A DNA stretch of 64,000 bases from Stenogyne calaminthoides (GCA_037126765.1 JBBCBC010000031.1:3481638-3545637), one strand, 5' to 3'; positions 20,901-33,168 are shown, numbered from the stretch's first letter. The notes: generated by a model not told the origin, from the sequence alone. Numbers and translations: made by a program.

Positions 20901-21030
20901 GCATTGGTGAACTCCTTGTGATCAGTACTCAGTCTGAATGTTATCTTTTATTTCCTGATGTAATCAGCCTCCGGGCTCCTTCGTGTAATTGATTTGACTT
21001 CCTGATGTAATAACCTTCGGGCCTTTGTTA
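17935..21030 (+). pseudogene. antisense intron-bearing gene inside the gypsy element (putative gypsy-type transposon protein)
   Basis: This unit runs opposite to gag-pol. A TATA box (TATAAATA, 17935-17942) precedes a leader and an ATG at 18096. Coding-like sequence continues through 18096-19046 and 19102-19263, then on through 19346-19704 and 19779-20449, ending at a TGA near 20449. Introns are suggested by GTAAGT...TTGTAG (19264-19345) and GTAAGC...TTGTAG (19705-19778), and weakly at 19047-19101. The N-terminal part has FPLHPAISHLLAAWNLSL, PNGWSY and KVDGWREKW, which resembles the plant family annotated as putative gypsy-type transposon (Pfam Transposase_28, from memory). The C-terminal part is Lys/Glu-rich with coiled-coil character. 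A frame change near 18245, TAG at 18956 and another in-frame stop near 20150 break it. The function is unknown. Hairpins near the 3' end (20966-20977, about 21014-21021) are discussed in the findings. Confidence 0.65.
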
Positions 21031-21383
21031 TTAATGAATGTTGTTTTCATCTCAATGTGCCGATTTGATTTCCTTTTGCGACTTTAATTATTTGTGAGCA
21101 TTATCATTCTTAAGTTTCATTTATAAAACTGATATAGTGACTCAGGTTTAGTCGTCTTACAAAGTTAGGGGAGGGTGGCACCAGTTAAAGATGCGACCTC
21201 ACCGCATGTATGTCGAAAATCATTCCTGGGGGAGGTCGATGTTTGTATTCATGCGACTCCCCTAGGTTTAACACGAAATGAGATAACATTATTATAAATA
21301 GGCATGGAAGAAATCGTTACATGGAACAAATCGACCTCTACTTATTGATAATACTTTTTCAAGTGTGAAGCATTCCAAGGGTA

Positions 21384-22601
21384 TTATTGAGCCGGAGTGC
21401 CATCTGGATGTTCTAGTTCATAAGCTCCATTAGCCAACACCCGTGTGATTTTGTAGGGACCCTCCAAATTTGGACCGAAAACTCCTTTGGATATCCCCAA
21501 TGTCTTTTTTAACACAAAGTCGCCGACATTGAACTGCCGGACTCGAACTTTGGAGTTGTAATACTTTTCCGACATCTGCTTATGTCTAGCGTTTCTCAAG
21601 TTAACCTCTAATCTTCTTTCCTCTAGAAGATCTAGGTTCCTGGCTAGGGCTTCATCGTTATAGTCGATTCTGACTTGCGAGGTCCAGAGTGTTTGAACTT
21701 TAACTTCCGAGGGGATTACCGCTTCAGTGCCGAAAGCCATCGAGTATGGGGTTTCCTCAGTCGAGTTCCGGCAGGTCGTCCGATACGACCACAACACATT
21801 TGGCAGCTCGCTGGCCCATTTCCCTTTCTTGTCTTCGATCTTAGTTTTCAATGTGTATTTGATGATCTTATTAACAGCTTCGACCTGTCTGTTGGATTGA
21901 GGATGATATGGGGTGGAGAATAGTTTGGTGATCTTCTATTTTCTGAATCAATTTTGGACCCATCCAACTGCTTTCCATTATCCGATATGATAGTTTGGGG
22001 AAGGCCAAATCGACAAATGATATTTCGCCAGATGAATTTGATGACATGCTCTTGATCTTTGGTCGCCAATGCTTCAGCCTCGGCCCATTTTGTGAAGTAA
22101 TTTACAGTGACCAAGGCGTACTTGACAGAGTCCGGGGCTGTCGGAAGCGGCCCGATGATATTTATCCCCCACGACTTTGATTGTAGGTGCATGGATTTGG
22201 ATTTGACATTTGTGACATTTTCTTGCAAATACTAACGCGTCGGCCCGTAGAGCAGGCCAAAAATACCCTTGCTGTATCACCTTGTGAGCGAGTGACTGCC
22301 CCCCAGCGTGATTTCCGCATACTCCGTCATGTATCTCACGCATAATAGTTTGACCTAGTTCTGGTGTGATGCATCGGAGTAGGGGTATGCTGAAGCCCCA
22401 CTTGTAGAGGTCGTTGTTTATAAGAGTATAACGAGCCGCACGCAATTGTAGTTGTTTTGCCTGGATCCTATCCTCTGGTAATATCCCCGTCATCAAGTAG
22501 TCGATGATTGGTGTCATCCAGTTCACAGCTGGGGTATCAAGGATAGCAACCACTGTGTGTGCAGTGGAAGGGGTGGGAGAGCTTAGTGATGGTGACATCA
22601 T
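21384..22601 (-). pseudogene. integrase of the gypsy element
   Basis: Minus strand. The upstream frame carries the zinc-binding end with paired His (GNHAGG, then KVIQQGYFWP) and the CHKC pair. The catalytic core follows from about 22180 with WGINIIGPLP, where the first catalytic Asp of the family (usually D in this motif) reads Asn, and SDNG for the second. After a frame break near 21950 the core's last part continues with SYRTTCRNSTEETPYS and a C-terminal segment ending NGAYELEHPDG. At least two frame breaks and the Asn change make it inactive. Confidence 0.8.
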
Positions 22602-23391
22602 TCATCTCTGCTGGCCCCTCCGAGGTCGCTAGTCGTGCTAGAGCATCGGCTCGCGAGTTCACGTCTCTCTGTACTAGCTTGATGTGTATTTGTTCAAACT
22701 TTAGGCATAATGTCTTGACGACCTCCTGATAAGCGGACATTCGTTCATCTCTGGCTTCATACTCCCCTGACACTTGGCATGCTACAAGTTGAGAGTCGGT
22801 GTATACATGTAGTTTTTTAATGTCCATGGCTATGGACATCTCCAAACCACTGATCAACGCTTCATATTCTGCTTCATTGTTGGTAGCTGGAAATTCAAAG
22901 GTGATAGCGTTCTGAAAAGCAGTGTCATCCGGAATAATCAGTACCACGCCTGCCCCTGATTTGTTTGCTGCAGCGGATCCATCCACATACATCTTCCAAG
23001 GGACACCGTTGCTTCTGCTGGTTTCTGGTGGGAAGGTTAGCTCGACGATGAAATTGGCCAGAGCTTGTGCTTTTATGGCAGGTCGCGATGCATAAGTTAC
23101 ACCATACTGCCCGACTTCAATTGCCCATTTGAGGCAACGCTCGGTGGTGTCAGGTCGGTGCAGAATGTTGCGGAGGGGTAACGAGGTGAGAACTTCGACC
23201 TGATGGTCAAAAAAGTATGGCCTCAATTTTCTTACACTCATGATCAATGCGTAAGCCAATTTCTCCATCCGGGGATATCTTTGCTCAGTCTCACTAAGAG
23301 TCTGACTTACAAAATATATGGGGAGGTGGGATTGACCTTCTGCTCGCACGAGAACAGTGCTCAGAGCTGTTTCTGAGGCGGCCAAGTACAA
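22537..23391 (-). pseudogene. tandem RNase H domains of the gypsy element
   Basis: Minus strand, about 284 codons in one frame. The first part (LPIYFVSQTLSETEQRYP, LAYALI) is the connection and RNase H domain found in all Ty3/gypsy elements. A second domain follows with YVDGSAAANKSGAGVVL, NNEAEYEALISGL, VYTDSQLV and SRADALARLA, the D-E-D-D pattern of an archaeal-type RNase H. This duplication is characteristic of the Tat lineage. The frame itself is open, but upstream and downstream pol is broken. Confidence 0.85.
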
Positions 23392-23496
23392 GAAAAGTTT
23401 CTCCCCTGGGACCGGTTTTGCTAAGATCCCGACATCGGCCAGGTAGGCCTTGATTTTATCGAAGGCTTCCTGACCTTCCGTAGTCCATTCAAATTT

Positions 23497-24290
23497 CTAC
23501 CTTCGTCGGATCGTATCAAACATGGGCTTGCATTTATCCCCCATTCGGGAGATGAACCTATTCAACGCGGTTAGGCATCCTGTCAACTTTTGGACTTCCT
23601 TGACTGTTCGCGGTGCCCCCATGTCTAAAATTGCTTGTATCTTGGCTGGGTTAGCCTCAATCCCTCGCTTGCTAACCAAATGACCCAGAAATTTTCCCGA
23701 CTCAACCCCAAAATTACACTTTTTTGGATTAAGTTTCATGTTAAATCTCCTGAGCACCTCGAAGGTTTGCGCGAGATGCATCAGGTGATCCTCCTTTCGC
23801 AAGAATTTGACGACGATGTCATCCATATATACTTCCACCGACTTGCCAATTTGATCTGCAAACATGTGATTGACCAGTCTTTAGTATGTTACCTCAGCAT
23901 GCTTCAAGCCAAATGGCATTCTTTTCCAACAATACATATTCTTTTCGGTTAAGAAAGATGTATGTTGTCGATCGGGTTCGTGCATGGCTATCTGATGATA
24001 TCCAGCAAATGCATCCATGAACGACATCATTTCGTGGCCCGCTGTGTTGTCGATTAAATGGTCAATGTGTGGCATTGGAAAGAAATCTTTCGGACATGCC
24101 TCATTGAGGTCGGTGAAGTCGATACAAAGTCGCTAAGTACCGTTTGACTTTTTTACGAGCACTGCATTGGCCACCCATCGGGGTTGATCCGCTTGCATGA
24201 TCAAGTCGTTATCTAACAGCTTCTTTACTTCTTCCGCGAGGGCTGCGTACTTTTCTGGGCCGAACTTCCTTCTTTTTTAGGCTATGGGTC
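23497..24290 (-). pseudogene. reverse transcriptase of the gypsy element
   Basis: Minus strand. Segments in order: the N-terminal fingers around 24290-24090 with a premature stop, then LIDNTAGHEMMSFMDAFAGY and MPFGLKHA, then the catalytic box YMDD (23829-23818) and GKFLGHLVS. The frame changes near 23870 and again after 23497. All polymerase landmarks are recognisable, so decay is moderate. Confidence 0.85.
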
Positions 24291-24510
24291 GCTTTGTCGG
24301 GTCTATGTGGAGTCGGTGGCATGTGATCTCTGGATCAATTCCCACCATATCCTTGTGTGACCAAGCGAAAATGTCAATATTTTTTTTCAAGAAATCAATC
24401 ACATCCAACCTACGGTCGCTGGGGATTCTGGACCCGATAATGACCTCCAGCTCGGGCCGAGTTGGATCTACTTGGATCTTTTCGAGCTCTTCCCCCGACT
24501 CAGCTCGGGG

Positions 24511-26785
24511 TCATTCAACTCTTGGATCATCTATCTCCTCTTTGGGCACGAATTCCTCTGGCTCAGGTCCTAACCTTGGGTCAAAATCCTCGCGCTTCCT
24601 CTTGGTTGCCTTTACAGTGGTTAATTTATCATTGCACTCTTCATTATCCAACATCATTACTTGTTGATTTGGTGCATGCGTTGAATTGAAATAAGACACA
24701 GAGTAAAGCAAACATCCTCTAACATCAACTTGGTCACCCTTTATGGTGCCAACAGTCCCACTTTTGGTGGGAAATTTTACACATAAGTAGTAAGTGGAGG
24801 TCGCAGCATCAAATTCATGCTCAAAAGGCCTTCCGAGAAAACCATTATAGGTACTCGGGAGGTCAATTACAAGGAAATCTAGAAGCCTGGTGTTCCTAAC
24901 CTTTTCATCAATGGTGGACACCAGCTCCACTGACAGACGGATCATTCCTAGGGGTTGAATAGTTGCATTCCCAAAACCTTCACTGTGTGGTCGCAGGGGG
25001 TGATGTACGTCTCGTAGTCACCTAGTTGATCCAGGGTCTTTTTGAACAAAATGTTGCAAAAAGCCCCTCCATCGACTAACAAGCGGCACACCGTAGTCCC
25101 CATGATATTTGCCTTGATGACCAGTGGGTCGACGTTGGGATAGACTATGCCGGCTTTATCGACCTCCCCGAACTCAATCTTGTTGGTCTCTTCGGCTATA
25201 ACAAGCATGGGAAGGACCATCTTTCGTGCGTTCTCCATTTCCCTGACTTCGGCCTTCATGCGCCGTTTTGATGTTGTTGCTGAGGAGAGCCCCCCGATTG
25301 TGGCCATACGTGATATGGCATGGATGACTCGACCTCCAGCACCCTCGGGCATTGGAGGTACTGGGATCTCGCCACGAGCTCCTCCACGAGCAGGGTCCCC
25401 CTGGACTGGTTTCCCTTGTTGGTGATTCGGAGGTCGCATCTGACCATTTGGGCGGGGGTTTTTGACAAACTCATTCAGGCGTCCATCCTCATAAAGCTTC
25501 CATAATTGCTTTAAAAGGTCCCTGCACTCACTAGTATAATGCCCGTTCTGGGCGTGATAGTGACAGAATTTGTGGGGATTCTTCTTACTTTTCTCTTTCA
25601 TCGGGCGAGGAGAGTGCAACATGTCCCTTCCCTGGACCTGGGCGAATATATGGCCGGGAGTCATACCCAACACTTCCATGAGCTTTACCGGAATGGACTC
25701 TTCAAATGGCTTGAAGCTCCCGGGTGCCTTGTAATGGCCCCCGGTTTTCTTGGAACCTTTCTTCGGTTCAGCGACCTCCTTGGTCTCTGAAAGCCTCGAT
25801 TCGAGGAGTTCCATGGTATGGATGATGTCGCTAGCGCATCGACGGAAGTCAGCGTAGCTTATTGGGAAATCAGTAGTCATGCGCCGCCACAACTTGGTTC
25901 CCTTCCGGAGGCCTGTGACGACACCCATTATTTTGGCCTCATCCCCAATGTGTTCGCCTTCCATAATGACTTGATCGACCCTCTTGACATGGGATCGATC
26001 TGATTCAACCTCCTCTTGATGGAGATTCATGAGGCACTGCTTGGTCATAGGCCAGGGCGCCATGGCGGTGTAATGGGTCAGGAATGACCTGGCTAATTGC
26101 TCAAAAGTGTCGACCAAAAAAGTAGGCAAAAAAGTGTACCATTTATGGGTCTGGTCGCTCAGAGTCAAGGAGAATAACCTGCACTTCGTTGTGTCCGTCA
26201 CCCCATGGAGGCCATATACGAATTGTATTTGGCCACATGGACCTTGGGATCGGTACTCCCATTGTAACGGTCTAAGGCCGCGATGCTGATTTTTCTCTGG
26301 GTAGGTGCCAGAGTAACCATCGTTCCCAGGGGGGAATCCGGTATAGCGAGGTCATCACTCCCGCTGGCAGAACCATTTTGGTTCCCCACCTTTTCCAACA
26401 ACTGTTGGACAGTTCTGGCTAAGGCCGCGACCTGCACGTCGCGTGATGTCCCTATCATGTGTCCTTTATGGATCATTGAACCATCACGAATGTTGTCATG
26501 ATGTAGGCTCAAAGCCATAGCCAGATCCCGTTCCATTTGTTCCACATTACGCGGCTGAGAGTGGGCCTCATCACCATCCTCTGCCCGAGCCTTCCGAGCG
26601 GCCTGACTTCCTAAACGGGTGAACACATTGTTCAATGCCGCCGACCTTTCTCGTGCCAGATGAGTCCGGATGATGGTATGCTTGGCCGCGTTGTATGCCA
26701 ATTGCCCAGTGGATCGTCCTTTTGAGGCCATGACTGCCTTGAAGCGCCTATTCATGGAAGGCGAGGGGGAACAACCCCCGCCCAA
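24511..26785 (-). pseudogene. Gag and protease of the gypsy element
   Basis: Minus strand. Gag begins around 26760-26730 (MNRRFKAV, or MASKGRSTG further in). It carries a gypsy-type capsid segment (KWYTFLP, SFLTHY) and a zinc-knuckle-like CHYHAQNGHYTSEC. The aspartic protease active-site region reads LVDGGAFCNILF near 25090-25055, followed by YNGFLGRP. The reading frame is interrupted at 26198 (one-base change in a G run) and at about 24947. The first residues before MNRRF derive from the junction with copia element A, so the native leader is missing. Confidence 0.8.
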
Positions 26786-26797
26786 AAAGACTGTTCA

Positions 26798-28255
26798 TGA
26801 TCCTCTTGGTCATTTTACCCTCCAAACATGATTCGCAAGTTGGGATTAGTTCAACCCGGAGAGACTCCAATGAACCATCTTCTACCAACCTTTTAATCCT
26901 TTTTGGATTAATATGTCCCAATCTGAGATGCCATAGAAGTGTCTCGTTCACGTCTGATGAACGTTTTCTTTTATCGAAAACAATTGATGTGTTATAGGAT
27001 GCATTTCTGAGTGGTGTGCACAGTTAATTGTATAGAGATTATTCGACAACGTTCCATGACAGATAAATTTATCATAAAGAGAAATGGTAACAACTTTGTC
27101 AAAAGTAACCAAATATCCATCAAGGTAAAGTGTAGAAACCGAAATTAAATTCTTTATAAAACTAGGAACATAAAGAACATCTCTTAAAATTAAAACTCTG
27201 TCTTCAAAAGACAGGTGCACTTCTCCCACTGCTTCAGCTGCCACTCTCGTAGCATCGCCCAGTGTGATGAGGATCTCACTCCCACTAAGTTGCCGGGTCC
27301 GCTTGAACCCCTGTAAAGTGAAACAAACATGATTAGTGGATCCCGTATCCACCACCCATAAATGGGAGGCATACGCCGCTAAACAAGTTTCAACAACTAG
27401 TGCGTGAGAATTACCTTTCTTTCCATTCCTTTTGGGTTTGGAACAGGCTGACCTCCAATGTCCTTTTTCACCGCAGTTAAAACATTTTCCTCTTGGTACC
27501 TTCTTGACACCCATCCAGCTAGCTGTCTTTCTCTCACTTTTCTTGGTAATGAGTTTGCTTTGGATCCAACCACTTTCCTTTTCTTGAATCTTGCCTACCA
27601 CTGGCCTAGATTTTGAGAAAAGACTTTTGGTCACCAATGCTTCGTCTTTCTTTCCCAAGTGCTTCTCTATTTTCTCCAAGGCTTCTTACAGAGTATCCAT
27701 AGTAAACATGTGATCACTCATCACAAAACTACAGTAAAACTCATCGAAGCACCTTGGAAGAGTTAGGAAAAGAAATTCGATTTGAGCCTCATCACAATAC
27801 TTAGTACCGAGATAAGCAAGTTTGTCAAAATGGCGCTTTACTTTGAGAACATGCTCCCTTACGGGTGTTCCCTCCACCATTTTTAGCCTAGCCACGTCGT
27901 CGTTTTTAAACTTATTGATCATGCGGTCTTTTGTTAAAAATATTTCTTCAAGACTTTGTATAATTTCCGCAGTAGACTCAACACCTTCATGAATGTATCT
28001 CAAATCATCAGACAGTGAAGTCAAGATTATACGCTTCATAGGTTCGTTAGCCTGCTCCCAAATATTGTATAAGTGTCTTTCCGCATCTATTGATCCTTCA
28101 ATAGGCATAGAGGGCGTGGGTACATCAAGAACCCAATAATGTTGTAGTTGCGCAGTGAGGACAAATTTCATATTTCGTTTCCAAATAACATAGTTATCAC
28201 CGGAAAGTTGATGTTCTTTGAGAGTATAAAGCAATGGATTAAAAGGTTGCGACAT
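26798..28255 (-). pseudogene. gag-protease and start of integrase, element A
   Basis: Minus strand. Gag starts at 28255 (MSQPFNPLLYTLKEHQL) with a UBN2/Ty1-type gag domain, then a TAA near 27686 interrupts it. It resumes in the same frame with the zinc knuckle CFNCGEKGHWRSAC and the protease site WVVDTGSTNHVC. After a frame break near 26950 the pre-integrase segment WHLRLGHINPKRI and CESCLEGKM follows, and homology ends at about 26798. The gene is broken by the stop, the frame break and the truncation. Confidence 0.85.
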
Positions 28256-29858
28256 GCTGAACTGAAATAAATAACAATTTGTATAAGCACAAACATATCA
28301 CAAGGTTCGATCACATGTTTCATATTAAAATCTCAAAAAAAATATGAACATGCATCAGCCAACATCTCAAAACAGTTTAAATAAGCCACGTGGGGTGTGT
28401 CATTATTTAAACACATTCAAGCAGGTTACAAACAAGAAAACAGTTACAAACCTTTAATATTCAGATTAATAGTTGGCTCTCACTTGACCAATATAAAATT
28501 GACAGGGACTTCGGGGAAGTATATGCATATCAATTTTATACCTAAGTAATAACCATGATCAAATACAGAATTATTATTTTGTTTTGAACGAGCCTCGTGG
28601 GGAGGGTCATCGTCGCCACTAATAATAACCCACAATCATCCTTTCGGAATTTATTCATGTGAAATCTATCTTTTGGCCGTCCCGTGGAGGGAATTTCTCG
28701 AAAATAATCCACAAATAAATAAATCACGGAGGTCAAAATTAATTCAATTTTATTATCCGGAATAAAATTGTCAATTAATTATTTAAACATACTTAGTAAT
28801 TTTCGAAGGTGAGTTTTTTCAAAATATTTTCTCATGCATCGCATATTTAAACACAATTTAAATAAGCACAAAATAATGCAAAACATCAAAACAAAATTAA
28901 ACACATTGGGTACATATATCCAATTGTCACGGTTAATTTTGTCATGTCTTGATCTTGAGAAATCGTCTTCATAGCCTTCATCGTTCGTCTCAAAAAGATC
29001 CCACTAAACTGTCTTGGAAAAATAATTTCGCCACTTCACGCCAAGTCATCGACCAGCTTGCGGGTCGAAGTGTACGCCTTACACTTCCCCTGGCTGTGTC
29101 GATTTGCCCCCAGAAGATAAACGTCGATCGTCGCCTCGGTAGAATACGCTGGCGCTTCAGCAGCGGATCCCGAATCCCGACAGTACCTTAGCGTACCGGT
29201 AAGACGCCCTTTCCCAGATCCGCCCTTTGGCCTTCGCCCATACCTCCTGCGTCCAGCGCACAAGATTCTCAGCCTTCGCCCGTGCATCCACCCCAATCGC
29301 ACATGGTCTTTACATTCGCTTCGCGTCGTCTTGATCGCCTGATCCACCCCCGCTCGGCCCTTTACTTCCCACGCCCTTATGCTCCAGCGTGCGTCCGCGT
29401 CGCGCGCGTGCCTCCCTTGGTACATTTCGCGTGACGCACGCCACCTGTGCCCGGATCTGGATCGGTCCACCTTTAATTCATCATCTCCGTCTTAGCTCAC
29501 GATCCGATTACAATTTTTTTGCGAAAAATAAATAAACCTAGATCTAGACTAGTCTATTACATTGAACGAATCAAACAAATCATAATCTACTCGTGGATTT
29601 TCTTATGTGCCCCTCTACCATATCTGTACAAATAGAATAGTTGCCATATGTACTTAGACTTGACTTTTTACGAGGCAAAACGAATTCGAACGAATCGAAT
29701 TAAAAATCACAATTTATATGCATGCATAAATTTAATCATTCATTAAATTCCATGACAATTGGATACCTGCAAAACAGATCTAGCAATTCTACTATCCAAA
29801 TTTAAATTTAATGAAAAATGAATTAAATTACAATTTAAAACTCAGAACCTGAAACCGA
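28256..29858 (-). other. untranslated leader of element A with a GC-rich block
   Basis: The region between the primer site and gag holds no recognisable gene. The part 28990-29480 is conspicuously GC-rich (runs such as GTCGCGCGCGTGCC), unlike the AT-rich leader around it. A 144-codon minus-strand frame there has an arginine-rich, low-meaning translation and is not called. Confidence 0.6.
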
Positions 29859-29871
29859 GGCTCTGATACCA
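29859..29871 (-). promoter_or_regulatory. primer-binding site of element A
   Basis: The minus strand reads TGGTATCAGAGCC, complementary to the 3' end of plant initiator tRNA-Met, two bases inside the LTR end. Confidence 0.9.
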
Positions 29872-29873
29872 GT

Positions 29874-31725
29874 TATTGGGGAATTAATTGTTCGGATCTA
29901 TTCGGGATGAATATTTAAATACAAATTTAATTCTAACAATTATTACTACCATGAATTAATCTTATATTAATTCAAATAATAATTCAACAACAAATCATGC
30001 ATATAAACAGTTCACATAAATCCTACGCATGCGGAATTGCTACGGGTTTACGTGAACTAACCTCTCGGAGTGACAACCGTTGAGAAGATGGATCCCGTTC
30101 ACACGAACACACCAAAAGACCTTCTCAAGTATTCCCTTATCCTTGTTCAACAATCCGGTGGTAGGAACTCGCGAACAATTTAACAAAAGGAAAAATAAAA
30201 TTATGTTGCACCACCTTTGTGGATTTTTAATTTTTCCACCACATGGAATTGCACTTGGGGATGAAAAAATCATCCCCTATTTATAAGAGGGTGGTGGCCG
30301 ATTTTTTGCTAGGAAAAAAGGGAGAGAAAATCTCTTTCTTGATCTCCAAGAAATCTTGAATATATATCCCATATATTCTTTTCTCCTTAATTAAAATTTT
30401 CCATAAAAAACCCACTCTCTTATTGTTATGGTATTTTCGAAATTTTAGGATAAAGATTCCAAGATTTGGATCTTCTTAAATTTATGAGATATACTTGTAT
30501 TCCAAGAATACATATCTTCCATAATATATTTTCAAGAAAATCAAGAAAATCTTTCTTTCCCTTTATTTCTCATAATTTTTGAAATTTCCCAACAAATAGC
30601 CAAGTGGGAGATTTCTTGAATTTAATGAGATAATCTTGTATTCCAAGAATACTTATCCTCATTCCATAACAAAATTCAAAGAAAATCTTTCTCCCTCTTT
30701 TATTTGTATTTTTTGAAAAAAAGGAAAAAATAAGCAACTATAATTTATTTATTTTAAACACCTTTTTCAGTTATTGGACATTATGCTTGGGCTACTTGAG
30801 GGGCCTTTAGGAGAATAAAGATTGGACCTTCTAATGAACTTTGAATATCTAACATTGAGCCACAATATTATTCAAGCCCATAAATATTAATTAATCCCAC
30901 TACATAATTAATATTGCACTATCCATCTTAACCCATATTACTGTTAATATGACTCCCGGTTATTATTTCCCGTGTTTAAGATTATTCAGCCCATTAATTA
31001 ATTCAAGCCACTGAAACAGCTTTCCTTTAATTAATATCTTTTGTCCTTGGTCAAGGAACAGTTCAACATTATTATCCATACCGGAAACTAATTCATCTTG
31101 CAAGATTTGGTATGATAAATCTTATGAACCTCCCAAGGGGGCAAATCGAACAAGCGTACTTACACACGATTCTTCGTATTAAATCTTAGCAATCACATGT
31201 GACCAATAATATTGCCCAAGATATAAAGTAATGAATCTCATTGATTCTCTACCCGTCATAAGTCAAAGCAATAATTACTAGCCACACACGATCCTATTTA
31301 AGGGACGAAGATTAAGAAATAACGAATCACTGAGGTATAATTCTTCCTAATTCAGTGCTGAAGAATTTATCCTCATGTAGGTCCTATTCAGTGCATCAGT
31401 CATGCACTAGTGTAATCTCTTGGTCAAGACAAGTCAATCTGAGCCTTACACTTCAACCTTTCACGATGGATTGTTCATTTCCATCTAAGTCGTGAACAAC
31501 GTACTTTTAGTTACAAGGGACTGTTAATTTAATCTTTTGTGATCTGGTATCACTAAATTAACTACAATGTAACACGTACTATTTATTGAACAGTTATGCA
31601 GTAAATATATGTAACATTCAATGATATTTAAAGCATTAGTGATAAATAATTTATTTCAGTAAATAAGACAGAAATTCAGTTTGATTATACAAAGTAAAAG
31701 CATACTTTCCAGTATAACCCCAACA
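29874..31725 (-). repeat. 5' LTR of element A
   Basis: On the minus strand it starts TGTTGGGG (31725) and ends CCCCAATA (29874), an inverted pair with one mismatch. A TATA box (CTTATAAATAGGGG) lies near 30289-30276. The region 30430-30700 contains an imperfect internal duplication sharing CTTGTATTCCAAGAATAC. No gene is present. Confidence 0.8.
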
Positions 31726-31910
31726 GACTAATCAAATTAACTATCTGTCTAACTAAACATCTTGTGATGGAGGTCATGTTACATATGGTGGTGGTTCAAA
31801 AGGTAAAGTTGTTGGAAAAGGAATATTGAATGATCCTGGTTTTCCAATGTTGACAAATGTGTTACATGTAAAAGGTTTACTTGTTAATCTGATTAGTATT
31901 AGTCAGATAT
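31726..31910 (+). pseudogene. element B protease/pre-integrase fragment
   Basis: The plus-strand frame reads CDGGHVTYGGGSKGKVVGKG and then VLHVKGLLVNLISISQ, the conserved link between protease and integrase in copia elements. It stops at the 5-bp duplicated site GATAT (31906-31910), where element C is inserted. The continuation is at 44456. Confidence 0.85.
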
Positions 31911-33166
31911 TGTTGGTGTATACTGTAAAGCAAACTTTTAGTGAGCTTTTGTGGATGTATATTCAATTTCCTTATTATCTGAAATAAATGGTTTTTCACA
32001 TTATTGCATTCTTATAAATTGCTTATGTGTCTGCTTATCTTATATTGTAGACAATGTGGTGGGTTTGTAGTCACACAGAAGATCACATCGTCAAGTTCCT
32101 TATAAGATATAAACAGTATTCACAACTGAGATAGTTCTGGACATAACTATTGGTTTAAGTTGAAGTATAATCTTGTTGGTGGCTTGTCTTGGCCATTAGT
32201 TTATACTAGTGCGCTAAGTCGCATTGAATGGGTCACAGATAAGACATGTTCTTCTATTCTGATTGTTATGAAGAACTAGAGTTCTTGGTGACTTTTATTA
32301 TTCTTAACCATAAGTGTGGTATTTAGATATGTGGGGTGCTTGTTCACAGCTTTGATTTACTATAGGTGAGAATCTTGGTAGATATCTCATACTTCGTATT
32401 TTGGATAGTGACATCGCTCACATGATATCTATTTATTGTCATTGGGGCACCGTGTCCTGGACATCCAGGATGATGACGTCCCCTTGACGAAACTCATAAA
32501 AGATTGTCGTATTAAACCCTGCAGGTGGATTTAATCCGTACGACAACAAGATTGAGTGGTACTACTCAAGGAATAATAGATATTATTAATTAAAGCAGTC
32601 AGAAGCTTTAATAATTAATGGATGTGCGATATCTTTAACACGGGGAATTATAAAGTCTAATAGAAGCCCTGATTCAGTTCGGGATAGGACGGGAGTGCAA
32701 CATTAATTTTCTAGTGGGATGAATTAATGCTCTCGGACCAAATTAATGTTCTGGGCTGAACATAAGATTATTTGGGCCCGGAAGAAGCCCAAACCCTATA
32801 CCTTCTAATGGATCCCTAGTCTGGCCCACGAAACCTGAGGAGTATAAATAAAGGGGCCTGGTTTCGTCTAAAACCCTAAGCACACGAAATCTAAAAACGC
32901 AGTAGCCGGGCAATTAGGGTTTTTTGTGGAAACGAAACAGGAGGCATCCTCTCCACGTTCGATAGATTGCTGTTCACTCGGCATTCGGACGAGGCTGGGA
33001 AATAGACTAGAAGATCTGTAGTGGAATCAACGCCTCGATCTTCAAGGGTAACGAATCTAAACCTTTTGCTTTAGACACATGTTTAGGTTTTAATTTTAAT
33101 ACGTATACGTTTGGCATCCAATAACGATCCTGAGTGACGGATCGCCTTCACCGGCGTGATCCATCA
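31911..33166 (+). repeat. 5' LTR of element C
   Basis: It starts TGTTGGTGTATACTG and ends GTGATCCATCA. The TATA box is in GAGTATAAATAAAGG at about 32850, followed by a transcribed R/U5 part beginning near AAAACCCTAAGC. The polymerase II promoter layout is complete. Confidence 0.92.
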
Positions 33167-33168
33167 AT

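Larger units (their letters stand above)
17030..26795 (-). mobile_element. Ty3/gypsy LTR element, Tat/Retand-like, 5' truncated
   Basis: Minus-strand order from the right: Gag, protease, reverse transcriptase, two RNase H domains, integrase, then a 3.7-kb region with an opposite-strand gene, then one LTR (the 3' LTR) at the left. A second RNase H downstream of the first and a long, antisense-coding spacer before the 3' LTR are known features of the Tat lineage (Retand, Ogre and relatives). The 5' LTR and leader are absent: the Gag start region abuts copia element A at about 26795. Every coding segment has frameshifts or stops, so the copy is dead. Confidence 0.85.
26798..31725 (-). mobile_element. 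Ty1/copia element A, 3' truncated
   Basis: On the minus strand: a 1.85-kb 5' LTR, tRNA-Met primer site, a 1.6-kb leader, gag with zinc knuckle, protease, and the beginning of the integrase region, where it stops at the junction with the gypsy element. Reverse transcriptase, RNase H and the 3' LTR are missing. Its LTR abuts element B sequence at 31726 (first bases GACTA, the expected target-duplication side), so A had inserted into B. Confidence 0.8.

Noticed and set aside
29036..29470. 144-codon minus-strand frame in the leader of copia A
   Set aside because: It is arginine-rich and composition-driven in a GC-rich block, upstream of gag with no resemblance to a known family. I treat it as leader.
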